Shown here piece after piece: positions 24,990-34,689 of a DNA stretch of 64,000 nt. A model generated the notes under the pieces. That model was not told where the DNA came from, did not search any database, and saw only the letters and a list, made by a program, of their open reading frames with translations. Numbering within the stretch: the first letter of the stretch is position 1; each line of letters begins with the position of its first letter. Both the position numbers and the translations under genes were made by a program. Source of the DNA: Bacillus sp. FJAT-49711 (GTDB lineage: Bacteria; Bacillota; Bacilli; Bacillales; Bacillaceae_C); NCBI RefSeq assembly GCF_018343715.1, contig NZ_JAGYPL010000003.1, forward strand, positions 150,769 to 214,768, in the 5' to 3' direction.

Positions 24990-27986
24990 TTAAGGTGTCA
25001 TCGTTTTTTTCGCGATAATATAATCTAGCGTGGAAACGATTTTCGCGGCATCTTCTTCACGAATATGTTTGCCCAAATGCTTGGACACAAAGTCTTTTAA
25101 ACTATCAAGCGTTTTGTAACCATTTTTTCTAGCCTGTTCAGCTTGTTTTTCCTTACCTTGTTTGGCAAAATCATCAGCCTTTTTAAAATCACGTTCGGCA
25201 TTATCCAGCTGAACCAGTACAGCATTCCGTATGCCTCCCGGCTGAATATCCGCTTTTTCTACTAATCCTCTAACAGTAAGAATATCTATTTTCGCTGGCA
25301 CATTATTTGAAAAAGACTGCCCTACAAAAATATTATCAAAGTTATACGTCCCTGGATCTTCCATCGCAAGACGTATTTCAACAATCGATGATTTATCAAT
25401 TTCACCATCCACTGATTTTAATAACAATGGAACTCGCGACCATGCATTTGCTAGCGCTTTTGTCTGTGCATGAGTACTTGCAGTAGCTTGCTTTCCATTC
25501 TTATCGATTAACGTCACCGCAACATTGCTCTCTTTTCCTGTTCCATTAAATACATCAAAAAGAAGATATTTCGGGTATTTATTCGCTTCATCAACTAAAT
25601 TGACCGACGTTTTAAAACTAACGTATTGCTGAGTCACATCTTTATTTCCATCGTTATTCACTACTAGTTTAAGTGAAGCCTCTCCACTAGCTTTATTCTC
25701 AAAATCCAATGAAGCAGCGGCCCAGCTTCCTGTATCAAACGAAGTGCTCTTATCCAGTCCTTCAAAATTCGCGATCCACATTCTCTCATCTATGCTTCTA
25801 AAATCAGGACTTGCATAATTACGAATCACATCTACGAAATAATCATTTCGTTCAAATGATGTATTTGTCCCCACCTGACTCCATTTACTGCGGATTTCCT
25901 CTTCACTATCTCTTTGAATATTTACTTTCGGAGGATTTCCTGTATACATCCCCCAGCTGCTTCCTTCACCCGTCACCTTATATGACCATGTTGTAAAACT
26001 CCAACCCTGCTCCTCGTAAACATTCAACGCATAATCCCAGCTCTGCAGATTATTGAACAATGTAAATTCCCCAACTAGCAACGGCACATTATAGTTCGTC
26101 ATCTCATTGACCATAGGGATCTTAGAATCTGTAAATCTCTTTTGTGAAGGAAAACTGTCTATATTATCCCATCCATAAAAATGATAGGAATAGACAACAT
26201 TTTCCCAGCCGTATAAATCAGGCTTTGGCAAATGATATGGTTCCCATATCGCTTCGATGAACATGATATGATTTTTATCTTTCTCTCTTATTGCTTTATA
26301 AAGTTGATCATAAAAATCAAATTGCTCAATTCCAGTTGCACCGCCTGGCTCGTTCAATAAATCATAGCCAGCCAACCATTTTTCATCTTTATATCGCTCC
26401 GCAATTTTTCCCCAAAGGAATATGGTTTTATCCATATTTTCCTTATTCCCAAAAAGGTTGCCGATATCTGGGCGACTTGTATCACCCGAATGATCTTTTC
26501 CATTTTGTGATCCAGGTGCTCCATGCATGTCTAATATGACATATATTTCTCTTTTGGCTGCTTCTTCAACAAACCAATCCATACGATCAAAAGCTGTGTC
26601 CTTTAAACTTCCATCTTCATGTAGCATCTCAAAATATGAAAAAGGTAGACGAACAATATTCATTCCTGCTTCCTTGATATTGTCAAAATCCGCCTCTGTC
26701 CAATAATGATCTTGATAAAGATTGATAAGCTCCCAAGCAGTTTCTCCTCCAAACCGGTCGGTCAATGTTTTTATCGTTGTTTTCTGATCCGGAGAATTCG
26801 TTGGTGACATCCAACTCTCCATCACTAACCAGCCACCGGCGTTCGTACCGCGAAGAACAACTTCATCTCCAGAGCCGTAATGATTACGCATTTTCTTTCC
26901 ATCTGCTTTTAAAAACGGAGTCGAATGTTTGTCAATCGTATAGTCATTTACAGCGACTTCACTTTTGTATTGACCTTTTACAGCGATTGCTTTGATAACC
27001 GTATTTTTAGAGAGTTTAATCGGTTGTGAATATTTCTTAGAGGACGTAGTTGGATTTTTTCCATCTGTCGTATAATAAATGGCCGCGCCTTCAGAAGCTG
27101 AAAGCTCAACAGCTTGTGCAACGGCGTACGTTCCCGCAGCTGGAGATGCCTTCGGTTTCAATAAATCTTGACTTTGGTGGATCACATAGTCAAACGTGCT
27201 TATTTCACTGTAAATATCGCCTTTCGGATTATACGCCACAGCTTTTAGAGTAGTACTCGCCTCAAGTCGTAATGGTCCTTTATATAGTGAAGACTCCTTC
27301 GTTGGAATAGACCCGTCCGTCGTATAATAAATGTCGGCTCCGACAGAATACGTGCGAAGCTCCACTACAACAAAGTTATCGTATTCACCCGACGGATGAA
27401 AAGCTGTTGGCTGATCCGGTGGGATGGGCGGAAGACTTTTCGCAAAAAATAGCTGATCAATATAATAAATACCCTCATTCCATTGACCGATTCGCACTTC
27501 ACTTATGCTAGAAAAATCAATTCCTGTAAAGCTGCTCATCGGCACCTCATATCGGACCCACTCATTTTTCTTTGTACTCATCGCCTTCCAACCAAAATCG
27601 GTTGAATGCCCATTACTGTCAGTCAAAGAAACTTTTATTGTATTTGAACCTTGTGTATCTTTTATGTAAAACACAAAATACTCCATTCCGGTTGCATCAA
27701 CTGGCTGTCCCATTGATTTAATGCTGATGCTTCCTTTACCCACACTTGGATCGCCGCTCTCTAATACTTCATATTTAAGGGATTGTTCCCCTTCATATGC
27801 CTCAACTTCGGACAATGCGCCAGTTGCTCCTTGAGCAGCGGTGAACATCGTATTAGAGCCTTCAAAATCTTGAAACATGACTGCATCATCGGGAATTTTT
27901 GCATACTCATGTTTTGGCAGCATTGTCAGCATCATGACAGTGATAATAGCAATTGAAAACATTTTTACATATTTACTTAATGGCAT
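24990..27986 (-). CDS. Secreted multidomain GH5 beta-glucanase
   Basis: A 998-residue exoenzyme. Signal peptide (1-29); a carbohydrate-binding-like beta-sandwich (about 35-185); two chitobiase-like C-terminal repeats with IYYTTDG (about 195-270 and 278-352); a GH5 catalytic domain (about 360-730) with NEP (acid/base Glu546) and VGEF (nucleophile Glu640), plus RLPFSYF and DMHGAPGSQNG; a second beta-sandwich (about 740-895); and a C-terminal FIMAH-like helical domain (about 905-998). The catalytic region resembles exo-1,3-/1,4-beta-glucanases of GH5. A cre-like site 35 bases upstream of the start suggests CcpA repression on preferred sugars. Exact substrate is not determinable. Confidence 0.87.
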   Translation of the reverse strand: MPLSKYVKMFSIAIITVMMLTMLPKHEYAKIPDDAVMFQDFEGSNTMFTAAQGATGALSEVEAYEGEQSLKYEVLESGDPSVGKGSISIKSMGQPVDATGMEYFVFYIKDTQGSNTIKVSLTDSNGHSTDFGWKAMSTKKNEWVRYEVPMSSFTGIDFSSISEVRIGQWNEGIYYIDQLFFAKSLPPIPPDQPTAFHPSGEYDNFVVVELRTYSVGADIYYTTDGSIPTKESSLYKGPLRLEASTTLKAVAYNPKGDIYSEISTFDYVIHQSQDLLKPKASPAAGTYAVAQAVELSASEGAAIYYTTDGKNPTTSSKKYSQPIKLSKNTVIKAIAVKGQYKSEVAVNDYTIDKHSTPFLKADGKKMRNHYGSGDEVVLRGTNAGGWLVMESWMSPTNSPDQKTTIKTLTDRFGGETAWELINLYQDHYWTEADFDNIKEAGMNIVRLPFSYFEMLHEDGSLKDTAFDRMDWFVEEAAKREIYVILDMHGAPGSQNGKDHSGDTSRPDIGNLFGNKENMDKTIFLWGKIAERYKDEKWLAGYDLLNEPGGATGIEQFDFYDQLYKAIREKDKNHIMFIEAIWEPYHLPKPDLYGWENVVYSYHFYGWDNIDSFPSQKRFTDSKIPMVNEMTNYNVPLLVGEFTLFNNLQSWDYALNVYEEQGWSFTTWSYKVTGEGSSWGMYTGNPPKVNIQRDSEEEIRSKWSQVGTNTSFERNDYFVDVIRNYASPDFRSIDERMWIANFEGLDKSTSFDTGSWAAASLDFENKASGEASLKLVVNNDGNKDVTQQYVSFKTSVNLVDEANKYPKYLLFDVFNGTGKESNVAVTLIDKNGKQATASTHAQTKALANAWSRVPLLLKSVDGEIDKSSIVEIRLAMEDPGTYNFDNIFVGQSFSNNVPAKIDILTVRGLVEKADIQPGGIRNAVLVQLDNAERDFKKADDFAKQGKEKQAEQARKNGYKTLDSLKDFVSKHLGKHIREEDAAKIVSTLDYIIAKKTMTP

Positions 27987-28020
27987 CTTTGGACCACCTT
28001 TATTAAAAGTTTTTATGTAT

Positions 28021-28035
28021 TATAAAGCGCTTACA
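28021..28035 (-). promoter_or_regulatory. Putative cre (CcpA site)
   Basis: TGTAAGCGCTTTATA on the minus strand matches the cre consensus TGWAARCGYTWNCW at all but one constrained position. It lies 35 bases before the start of the glucanase gene. Confidence 0.6.
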
Positions 28036-28349
28036 TATATAGGCAATATGAATCTATTAATTCGGATTATAACATAGGAAAATGATTGGAGGCGTTAATA
28101 AAAGGTTACGGTTTTTACCAATTGCATCTTTAGGACCATTTCCCGCTAATCCCTTATCCCTAAGAGGTTTTTAATACAAATGAAGATAATCATCGCCTCG
28201 CCTAAGTCATCCATACATTTTTACGGTTTTGAGGGTAAATGACTAAAGAACGAATTTTCAAAATTAAATTGACAGTCACAAACCCGTTCCTTTAACTTTT
28301 AGTTATCTTTACATTATTTTGAAATCGAAGGAAAAGGGAGGATATTAAA

Positions 28350-28697
28350 ATGTCTAAGCTTGCTTTTGAGGAAAACAATCCAAAGAAAATGCAAGATTTT
28401 GAACGGATTGAAAAAAGTGCTTCGTTTCAGGAATTACTTAAAGCAAAAAGGAAATTTTTAGTTCCATCCATCATACTTTTCATTGGATTATATTTACTAT
28501 TTCCAATATTGATTTCCTATACTGATTTCATGGATCGACCAGCTATCGGTGATATTTCATGGGCGTGGCTTTATGCTTTTTTTCTTTTTGTACTGACATG
28601 GACCTTAGCTACCTTGTACATGAGAAAAGCTGCAATATTTGACCGCTTGGCTGAAGATGTTTTGAAAGACGCTGACGAAGGGAGGAAAGCCCCGTGA
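28350..28697 (+). CDS. DUF485 membrane protein (YwcB-like)
   Basis: A 115-residue protein with two membrane helices (about 37-55 and 72-92). DUF485 proteins are always found with acetate-type sodium/solute symporters, and the two genes here overlap by four bases (GTGA). The ATG at 28350 has a good site, AAGGGAGG. It probably helps the symporter as in the yjcH-actP and ywcBA pairs. A TTGACA at 28269-28274 with TTAACT 17 bases later could be the promoter. Confidence 0.85.
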   Translation: MSKLAFEENNPKKMQDFERIEKSASFQELLKAKRKFLVPSIILFIGLYLLFPILISYTDFMDRPAIGDISWAWLYAFFLFVLTWTLATLYMRKAAIFDRLAEDVLKDADEGRKAP

Positions 28698-30232
28698 ATC
28701 TGACAGTCATCATCTTATTTCTAATTATTGTTGCGATGACATTATTAATTACGTACTATGCAGCAAAAAGGACAAATACAGCAAGCGAATTTTACACAGC
28801 TGGTGGAGGCTTATCTGGATGGCAAAACGGAATGGCGATCGCGGGGGACTATTTGTCTGCGGCTTCTTTTCTAGGAATTGCTGGTGCCATAGCCTTAACT
28901 GGTTTTGATGGATTTTTATTTAGTATTGGTTATCTTGTTGCTTATCTTGTAGTCATGTTTATTGTTGCCGAGCCCCTGCGTAATCTTGGAAAATACACTC
29001 TTGCCGATATGATTAATTCACGTTTTGATGCAAAAAAAGTTAGAGCAACAGCAGCGCTAAACACGATTACGATTGTTATTTTTTATATGATCGCCCAATT
29101 AGTCGGCGCTGGTGCATTAATTCAACTTTTATTTAAAATTGACTATTGGATCGCTGTCCTAATCGTCGGTATGATGATGACCATCTATGTAATTTTTGGC
29201 GGGATGACAGCAACAAGCTGGGTACAGATCATAAAAGCTGTTTTATTAATGCTTGGGACGATTATTATCTCTTTTATGGTGCTCTCACGTTTTCACTTTA
29301 ATATTTTGGAAATGTTCAGCACGATGAAAAACTCAACACCATTAGGAGAAGCTTATTTAAATCCAGGGGTTAAATACACTGTGCCACTTGATACAATTTC
29401 GCTCATGATCGCACTTCTTCTTGGGACGGCGGGTCTCCCTCATATTTTGATGAGATTTTTCACTGTAAAAGATGCAAAAACGGCTCGCAGTTCCGTCATT
29501 TGGGCAACTTGGATTGTTGGAATCTTTTATGTAATGACGATTTTCCTTGGATTTGGAGCGGCCGCTTTTGTCGGCTCCGAAACGATTAAAAGCAGTAACG
29601 CCGCGGGTAATATGGCTGCCCCTCTATTAGCCCAAGTTCTTGGTGGAGACATCTTAATGTCCTTTGTTTCGGCAGTCGCCTTTGCCACCATATTAGCCGT
29701 TGTCGCTGGGCTTGTATTATCGGGAGCTTCTGCTTTCGCCCATGATATTTATGGTCAAATCATTAAAAAAGGCAAAGCAACCGAGAAACAACAAATGAAG
29801 GCTGCCAAATATGCTTCACTCGGCGTTTCTATTCTATCCATTTTACTTGCTCTATTCGCCCAAAATTTGAATGTTGCTTTTCTCGTTTCATTAGCTTTTT
29901 GTGTAGCCGCGAGCGCAAACCTTCCCGTCATTGTTTACACAATATATTGGAAGCGGTTTAACACGACTGGAGCGATGAGCGGGATGCTAGCTGGATTATT
30001 GTCATCTATTATTCTTGTTGCCATTAGTCCTAATGTCATTTCACCAGTAGAGGGGGCTGCCTTTTTCACTGGAAATCCGATATTCCCGTTAACTAACCCT
30101 GCTTTATTATCAGTTCCAATTGGTTTCATTGGAGCAGCGGTTGGAACTATTTTATCTAGTAGTCAAGATGCTAAACGATATGCTGAAGTAAAAGTGAAAG
30201 CAAATACTGGATATCGAGATCCAGTAGGATAA
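28694..30232 (+). CDS. Sodium:solute symporter (ActP/YwcA-like, acetate or other monocarboxylate)
   Basis: The 512-residue symporter has 13 hydrophobic helices and the SSS family pattern: SEFYTAGGGLSGWQNGMAIA, GDYLSAASFLGIAGAIALTG, GLPHILMRFFTVKDAKTARS, and FVSAVAFATILAVVAGLVLS. It is shorter than E. coli ActP and like B. subtilis YwcA. GTG start, coupled to the DUF485 gene. A bidirectional terminator follows directly. Substrate acetate, propionate or pyruvate is expected from the family. Confidence 0.87.
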   Translation: MNLTVIILFLIIVAMTLLITYYAAKRTNTASEFYTAGGGLSGWQNGMAIAGDYLSAASFLGIAGAIALTGFDGFLFSIGYLVAYLVVMFIVAEPLRNLGKYTLADMINSRFDAKKVRATAALNTITIVIFYMIAQLVGAGALIQLLFKIDYWIAVLIVGMMMTIYVIFGGMTATSWVQIIKAVLLMLGTIIISFMVLSRFHFNILEMFSTMKNSTPLGEAYLNPGVKYTVPLDTISLMIALLLGTAGLPHILMRFFTVKDAKTARSSVIWATWIVGIFYVMTIFLGFGAAAFVGSETIKSSNAAGNMAAPLLAQVLGGDILMSFVSAVAFATILAVVAGLVLSGASAFAHDIYGQIIKKGKATEKQQMKAAKYASLGVSILSILLALFAQNLNVAFLVSLAFCVAASANLPVIVYTIYWKRFNTTGAMSGMLAGLLSSIILVAISPNVISPVEGAAFFTGNPIFPLTNPALLSVPIGFIGAAVGTILSSSQDAKRYAEVKVKANTGYRDPVG

Positions 30233-30240
30233 TAAGCTTG

Positions 30241-30272
30241 ATTGGCTGCTGAAAAATGGATCAGCAGCCAAT
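30241..30272. terminator. Bidirectional terminator
   Basis: ATTGGCTGCTG and CAGCAGCCAAT form a perfect 11-bp stem between the symporter gene and a convergent gene. Confidence 0.8.
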
Positions 30273-30276
30273 TTCG

Positions 30277-30741
30277 TCATTTACATTTATTAACATCGTT
30301 GCTTAAAATCGCCGGTCCAAGTTTTTCTGTTCTAGAGTTGGAGGGTCGCACTTGTACTTCTGCACTATTCATAGTGGCTGTAATATCATCAAATCTTCCT
30401 GCCCATGTAGGACCGTCTAATTCTGGAGTTGGATGAAGCTTGAAACGCCAACTAATTTCATTTTTGATAAAAGCAAAGCCTTCGTACGTATCAAAGTTTC
30501 CTATCGTAGAAGGATCTGGTAAATGAAGAGCGTGGATACTGATGCTCGTTCTTGGAAAACTCGGCGTCAGTTTTACTTTATACAGAAGTGCTGTTCCTTT
30601 AGCATTGTTGGCAATTTTATTTACAGGTTCTAATATAACACTACATGGAAATTCAGGAGACGAACTTGCTCTAGCTATGGGACCAACAGTTCCATAAATC
30701 AACAAAAGAAACAAAACGGAAAGGGACAAGGTTTTTTTCAT
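30277..30741 (-). CDS. Hypothetical secreted protein
   Basis: A 154-residue protein starting MKKTLSLSVLFLLLIYGTVG with predicted cleavage after ARA. The mature part is beta-rich with two cysteines (PCSVI near the start, NKCK at the end) that could form a disulfide. I do not recognise a family. The ATG at 30741 follows TTGGAGGAAATC and is better than the frame-open TTG/ATG codons up to 30813. No obvious partner. Confidence 0.65.
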   Translation of the reverse strand: MKKTLSLSVLFLLLIYGTVGPIARASSSPEFPCSVILEPVNKIANNAKGTALLYKVKLTPSFPRTSISIHALHLPDPSTIGNFDTYEGFAFIKNEISWRFKLHPTPELDGPTWAGRFDDITATMNSAEVQVRPSNSRTEKLGPAILSNDVNKCK

Positions 30742-31097
30742 GATTTCCTCCAACTGTTTTCCGTTAGTTTCCCTTTTATGAGAATAAATTATTTGATGAT
30801 TAGACTCATTCAATTTTCCTTACACTTCTTTAATTTTGGAATGACTTAGTTGACATTCATAATTTCACTTCAAAAATCACTTTTAGAGCATGCTATTATC
30901 GAAACCCTTTTCATTATGTTTCCTATTCGCGGGGCGCTTAATGATTTTCTTCACCATTTGCTTCTTCTTCTCTTCCTATTTCGCCTGATTAACTTCAGTA
31001 CGCAAATTCAACTTTACTTGAATAAACTCGTATTCCCATGCAACGAGTATAAATGGCATATATTTAGCAAAAATATGAACTGAAGGGAGGTATGGAA
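30742..31097. other. Intergenic region between divergent genes
   Basis: It holds the promoters for the secreted protein and the spore protein pair. A plus-strand frame (30850-31083) lacks a ribosome site and a credible composition, so I do not call it. Confidence 0.5.
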
Positions 31098-31283
31098 TTG
31101 GACATTAAACGAATTACGGAAATTATTAATTCACCAACGATGATTAATGTAAATTATCATGGAATACCCGTTTATCTCCAAGAAGTTCATGCACAAAATA
31201 ATACGGCAACGATTTTTCCTCTAGATGAAATGGAAAATAAGCAGGTCGTTGATATAGAAGGTTTAGTTGAATTAGGACCTTAA
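31098..31283 (+). CDS. sspH: Small acid-soluble spore protein, SspH type (copy 1)
   Basis: The 61-residue product MDIKRITEIINSPTMINVNY..., with HGIPVYLQEVHAQNNTATIF and PLDEMENKQ, is a clear H-type SASP, a minor protein of the spore core. I chose TTG at 31098 because AAGGGAGG lies seven bases upstream, while the ATG at 31092 is only one base from it, and because known SspH proteins begin at this point. A second copy follows 18 bases later. Expression in the forespore (sigma-G) is expected from the family. Confidence 0.88.
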   Translation: MDIKRITEIINSPTMINVNYHGIPVYLQEVHAQNNTATIFPLDEMENKQVVDIEGLVELGP

Positions 31284-31301
31284 AAATAAGGAGGCTACAT
31301 A

Positions 31302-31481
31302 ATGAATAGACAAAGAGCAGCGGAAATCGCAGAATCACCTGACATGAAACATGTTACGTACAATGGAAAACCGGTGTATATTCAGCGGGTTGATGATCAA
31401 AACGATATAGCGAGAGTGTTTCACTTGGATGATCCCGGAAATGAATTTGAAGTCCAAGTGACTAATTTAATTGAGAAGTAA
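31302..31481 (+). CDS. sspH: Small acid-soluble spore protein, SspH type (copy 2)
   Basis: A 59-residue protein, MNRQRAAEIAESPDMKHVTY followed by NGKPVYIQRVDDQNDIARVF. It is closer to B. subtilis SspH than the first copy. Strong site AAGGAGG eight bases before the ATG. The two genes form a tandem pair and share a terminator. Confidence 0.9.
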   Translation: MNRQRAAEIAESPDMKHVTYNGKPVYIQRVDDQNDIARVFHLDDPGNEFEVQVTNLIEK

Positions 31482-31491
31482 GAATAAAAAT

Positions 31492-31525
31492 GAGCAGAGG
31501 AACTTAGGTTCTCTGCTCTTCTATC
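31492..31525 (+). terminator. Terminator of the sspH pair
   Basis: GAGCAGAGGAAC and GTTCTCTGCTC pair with one bulge and a TTAG loop; T-rich sequence follows. Confidence 0.7.
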
Positions 31526-31564
31526 TTAATGTTCTCTTGGATAAAGAAATGCTTCTTAAAGGCA

Positions 31565-33496
31565 TCAATACAAATTCCAATACCCAAATATCCACAACAG
31601 ATTTAATGTAAAGATTGTCAAAATCGTATAATGAACGCGTCCCCGTATTCTCCAATACTTTTTCCACCATAGAAGAACAGCAAGGACGAGCATGCTTACG
31701 CCTAAAATGGACATGGCCACTGGAATGAAATTGGTAATTGGACTCCATGGAGGCAATATCCCTAATGCAGCTTTTGGCAGCCCATAAAGTGGATCCACTG
31801 CTCCTGTTGAAACAACTCCCACTATTAAGCCTATCGTTAAGAAACCGTACGCAACAGCGATCCACTTGGCTGCAATGGCCGTTTTGGGATATTGGTTTTT
31901 CTTATGTTTAATGATTCGAATCAACCCTCTAACTCCCCAATTAATCAAACTCACCACAAATAATAAGACAACAACAATAATAGACAAAAACGTAAAGCCG
32001 CTAGAAGCATACCAAGGAGACTTTGTATATGTCATCGGGCCATCAGACGCTAGCATAATATTTCCAAATGGATCCTTTTCAAAGACTATCGTTCTGAATT
32101 CACCATATGCATCGGGTGATCTGCCTTCTCTTAAATTACGATAAATCCCCGGTTCTATTTCTACAAAACGATTTTTTTCTCCATTTTGAGCAACGATTAA
32201 ATAACCTTCATCATCCATCTCAACTCGAATTAGCCCCATCGTTAAACTTACAAGGCTTTCTGAAGTCGTAAAGCTTTTGCGATTTTGATGGTATTCACCT
32301 ACGAATTGTTTAGAACGTTCTTTTACTCCTTTTGGGATGGAAGCAGTAAATGTAGAAGATGATGGAAAGTAATGATCCATAAATTCTTGAAAAATCTCGG
32401 TATGAGTTAGAAAATTATTGCCGCTATACGATATAAAAATACCCATATTTTCATCGGGAATTAAATACAAAGCTGAATCAAAAAGAGTAGTGCTTCCACC
32501 ATGAAAAAGAACCCGCTGATCATTAGCTGTCTTCTCGATAAAACCTAAGGCCATCCCATCTAAATTAGGATGATGCACGAAATGTTGCTCGAACATTCGC
32601 TGCACCGTTTCTTCTTTGAGGATTCTTTTCCCATTTAAACTTCCATGATTCAAATAGGCATTCATAAACTTTGCCATATCTGCTGCAGTACTACTCATAC
32701 TGCCCGCCGGTTCTGGAACAAACTCAAATTTCCCCTCTTGAAATTCTCCGTTCAAATTTCGATATGCATGTGCTAAATGATCGGAAAGCCCTTCTGGCAA
32801 AGGCTGGCGGAACGTACTATGTTCCATTCCAAGAGGAGTATAAATATACTGCTCCACATATTCTGAAAAAGACATCCCTGAAACTTGTTCTACGATATAA
32901 CCGGCTAAAGCTGTCCCGTAATTAGAATATGCCACTACCTCACCTGCAGGAAAAACTCGTACAGGTAAATATTGACGAACGTATTGATCAAGGGGAAGTG
33001 CACGATCAGATGAAAGCCTGAAAATCGAATCCGCATAATCTTCAAATCCTGGGGTATGTGTCATTAAATGTGTGAGTGTAATGGGTTCACCATTATCGGA
33101 ACCATTTGCAAGTTGGGCTGGGATTTCAAAATCCAAGTATTGATTAATATCCGCATTTAAATCAAGCTTTCCTTGCTCAACAAGCTGCATAATCGCCGTC
33201 CATGTAAAAAGCTTTGAAGTTGATCCGATTCGAAACATCGTAGTGTCTGCATCTACTTCTTTTTTTTCATCTAACTCTGCATAACCATAACCATTTTCAA
33301 AAATTACTTTTCCATCCGATACAACAGAAATCGTTGCATTTGGGATGTTATCCCCCTCCACCTTCTCCCGGATCACTTTATCCATAAACACTTCGATATC
33401 AGTGAAGTCAGCTGATTTAGCCGCAAAAGATGATGAACTAAAAACGAACATGCTCGTAAATAAGCTTGTTATGAACACCCATTTTAATATTTCCAT
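31565..33496 (-). CDS. Class C beta-lactamase/PBP4*-like serine hydrolase with membrane domain
   Basis: A 643-residue exported enzyme. Signal peptide (1-26), then a serine hydrolase domain (about 33-370) with the SxxK motif S92-T-S-K95, the YSN motif and the HGG motif (KTG box equivalent). Residues 480-643 contain about five membrane helices. The layout is that of penicillin-binding-protein 4* relatives, whose members hydrolyse D-amino peptides or small esters; substrate unknown. A TetR regulator gene ends 25 bases upstream on the same strand, so the two likely form an autoregulated operon. Confidence 0.82.
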   Translation of the reverse strand: MEILKWVFITSLFTSMFVFSSSSFAAKSADFTDIEVFMDKVIREKVEGDNIPNATISVVSDGKVIFENGYGYAELDEKKEVDADTTMFRIGSTSKLFTWTAIMQLVEQGKLDLNADINQYLDFEIPAQLANGSDNGEPITLTHLMTHTPGFEDYADSIFRLSSDRALPLDQYVRQYLPVRVFPAGEVVAYSNYGTALAGYIVEQVSGMSFSEYVEQYIYTPLGMEHSTFRQPLPEGLSDHLAHAYRNLNGEFQEGKFEFVPEPAGSMSSTAADMAKFMNAYLNHGSLNGKRILKEETVQRMFEQHFVHHPNLDGMALGFIEKTANDQRVLFHGGSTTLFDSALYLIPDENMGIFISYSGNNFLTHTEIFQEFMDHYFPSSSTFTASIPKGVKERSKQFVGEYHQNRKSFTTSESLVSLTMGLIRVEMDDEGYLIVAQNGEKNRFVEIEPGIYRNLREGRSPDAYGEFRTIVFEKDPFGNIMLASDGPMTYTKSPWYASSGFTFLSIIVVVLLFVVSLINWGVRGLIRIIKHKKNQYPKTAIAAKWIAVAYGFLTIGLIVGVVSTGAVDPLYGLPKAALGILPPWSPITNFIPVAMSILGVSMLVLAVLLWWKKYWRIRGRVHYTILTIFTLNLLWIFGYWNLY

Positions 33497-33520
33497 ACCC
33501 CATTATCCCCTCAAATTAAT

Positions 33521-34093
33521 TTATCTTCCTTTTTTTAGACGAGCAGATGTAATAACATCGGCGGCTGTGCTATTTAAAAGTTCGACCCCTTTTTCTTCAC
33601 TGAATTCTTTCGGAAGCAAGCCGTTTGCGACCATAACAGATAAACCGGTTGTGAAAATCCTCATTTTGAAAAAAATAGTCATCAATTCATCTTTTGAAAA
33701 TCCTTCAAGATTAGAATCACCTTTCATCATTTCAACAAGTCCATCACCCATATCATCATCGTAATTATCCATATACTCGTTTTGTTTCATGACAAGATCC
33801 CGAAAAAGGACACTATACTCCCTAGCAAAACGCAGGCTAGCTACACCAATATCCCGAAATGGATGACCAGAATTCTGTTCACTTAACAACTGATTACTCA
33901 ATTCTATGATTTTTTTCATGACCTCCTTCTTTAGCTCATCGACTTCATTAAAGTTCACGTAAATTGGCGCAATTGAACTCCCTAACTTTTCAGCCACTTT
34001 ACGAATCGAAATGCTGTCCATTCCTTCTGTTTTCGCTATTTCAAATGCTGCTTCAATAATTTGTTCTTTGGAAAACTTCTTCTTAGGTGCCAT
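33521..34093 (-). CDS. TetR/AcrR-family regulator
   Basis: The 190-residue regulator has an N-terminal helix-turn-helix (IIEAAFEIAKTEGMDSISIR, then KVAEKLGSSIAPIYVNF) and an effector-binding C-terminal domain. The motif SSIAPIYVNFNEVDEL belongs to a TetR subgroup common in bacilli. It precedes the serine hydrolase gene in the same orientation and probably represses both. A 16-bp palindrome lies 35 bases upstream of its start. Confidence 0.85.
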   Translation of the reverse strand: MAPKKKFSKEQIIEAAFEIAKTEGMDSISIRKVAEKLGSSIAPIYVNFNEVDELKKEVMKKIIELSNQLLSEQNSGHPFRDIGVASLRFAREYSVLFRDLVMKQNEYMDNYDDDMGDGLVEMMKGDSNLEGFSKDELMTIFFKMRIFTTGLSVMVANGLLPKEFSEEKGVELLNSTAADVITSARLKKGR

Positions 34094-34127
34094 ATGGATT
34101 CTCCTTTAATATATATATCATATGTTA

Positions 34128-34143
34128 TATATCAGTTGATATA
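34128..34143. promoter_or_regulatory. Putative TetR operator
   Basis: TATATCA-GT-TGATATA is a perfect 7-bp inverted repeat with a two-base centre, immediately upstream of the TetR gene in a run of further ATATATC repeats. Confidence 0.45.
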
Positions 34144-34326
34144 AATAATAAATCATTAATAAAATGATGTAAAGTGCTTTTTAATAAAAGAGGAAATTTA
34201 GATGGTATTCCTGTAGAAAGTTTATCTTATATTGGAAAGATAAATTAGCTAACGACGAAAATTCCTTTTATAGTTTCTTGGATATTTTTAAAAACCAATG
34301 ACAGACTAAAGATGGAGGTGAAGATG

Positions 34327-34479
34327 ATGCCGAAAACAAAAAGAACGGCCAGTAATATTGCAGGCATGAATCCCGAAAAAGGACCGGATTTTGGAGCTAA
34401 TATGAACGTAGAATTTGCTAATGAGCCTTTAACAGCCGCTCAAAAACAAAATAATAAAAAGCGAAAGAAAAAACAATGA
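34327..34479 (+). CDS. sspO: Small acid-soluble spore protein, SspO type
   Basis: This 50-residue basic protein reads MPKTKRTASNIAGMNPEKGP and ends AAQKQNNKKRKKKQ. The C-terminal AxQNNKKRK signature and the GMN near residue 13 are those of SspO. GGAGGTG lies six bases before the ATG at 34327; an adjacent ATG (34324) is closer than ideal. A terminator follows directly. Forespore expression is expected. Confidence 0.8.
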   Translation: MPKTKRTASNIAGMNPEKGPDFGANMNVEFANEPLTAAQKQNNKKRKKKQ

Positions 34480-34485
34480 GACACG

Positions 34486-34523
34486 AAGGAGCAAGGGACG
34501 AAGGCTTTTGCTCCTTATTTTTC
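34486..34523 (+). terminator. Terminator of sspO
   Basis: AAGGAGCAA and TTGCTCCTT pair, followed by ATTTTTC. Confidence 0.8.
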
Positions 34524-34595
34524 ATTATTACAATAAGCTTCTTTGTTATAGGGATATGAAATAAAAAACAGAGGTGTATCGACATCCTCTCAGAC

Positions 34596-34640
34596 TGTAG
34601 ACAAACTCGGTGAAATCGAATTTGTCTACAATCTTTTTTT
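34596..34640 (+). terminator. Second terminator-like hairpin after sspO
   Basis: TGTAGACAAA and TTTGTCTACA form a perfect 10-bp stem, 15-base loop, then seven T. No gene lies between it and the sspO terminator. Confidence 0.65.
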
Positions 34641-34689
34641 GATTTACATTCGAATATAAAATGTTGTCCTTTGAACAATGTAAAAACTG

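Noticed and set aside
30850-31083. 77-codon plus-strand frame
   Set aside because: No ribosome site and hydrophobic low-complexity translation; it lies in the promoter region of the sspH pair.
31521-31865. 114-codon minus-strand frame
   Set aside because: Shadow of the serine hydrolase gene's C-terminal membrane region.
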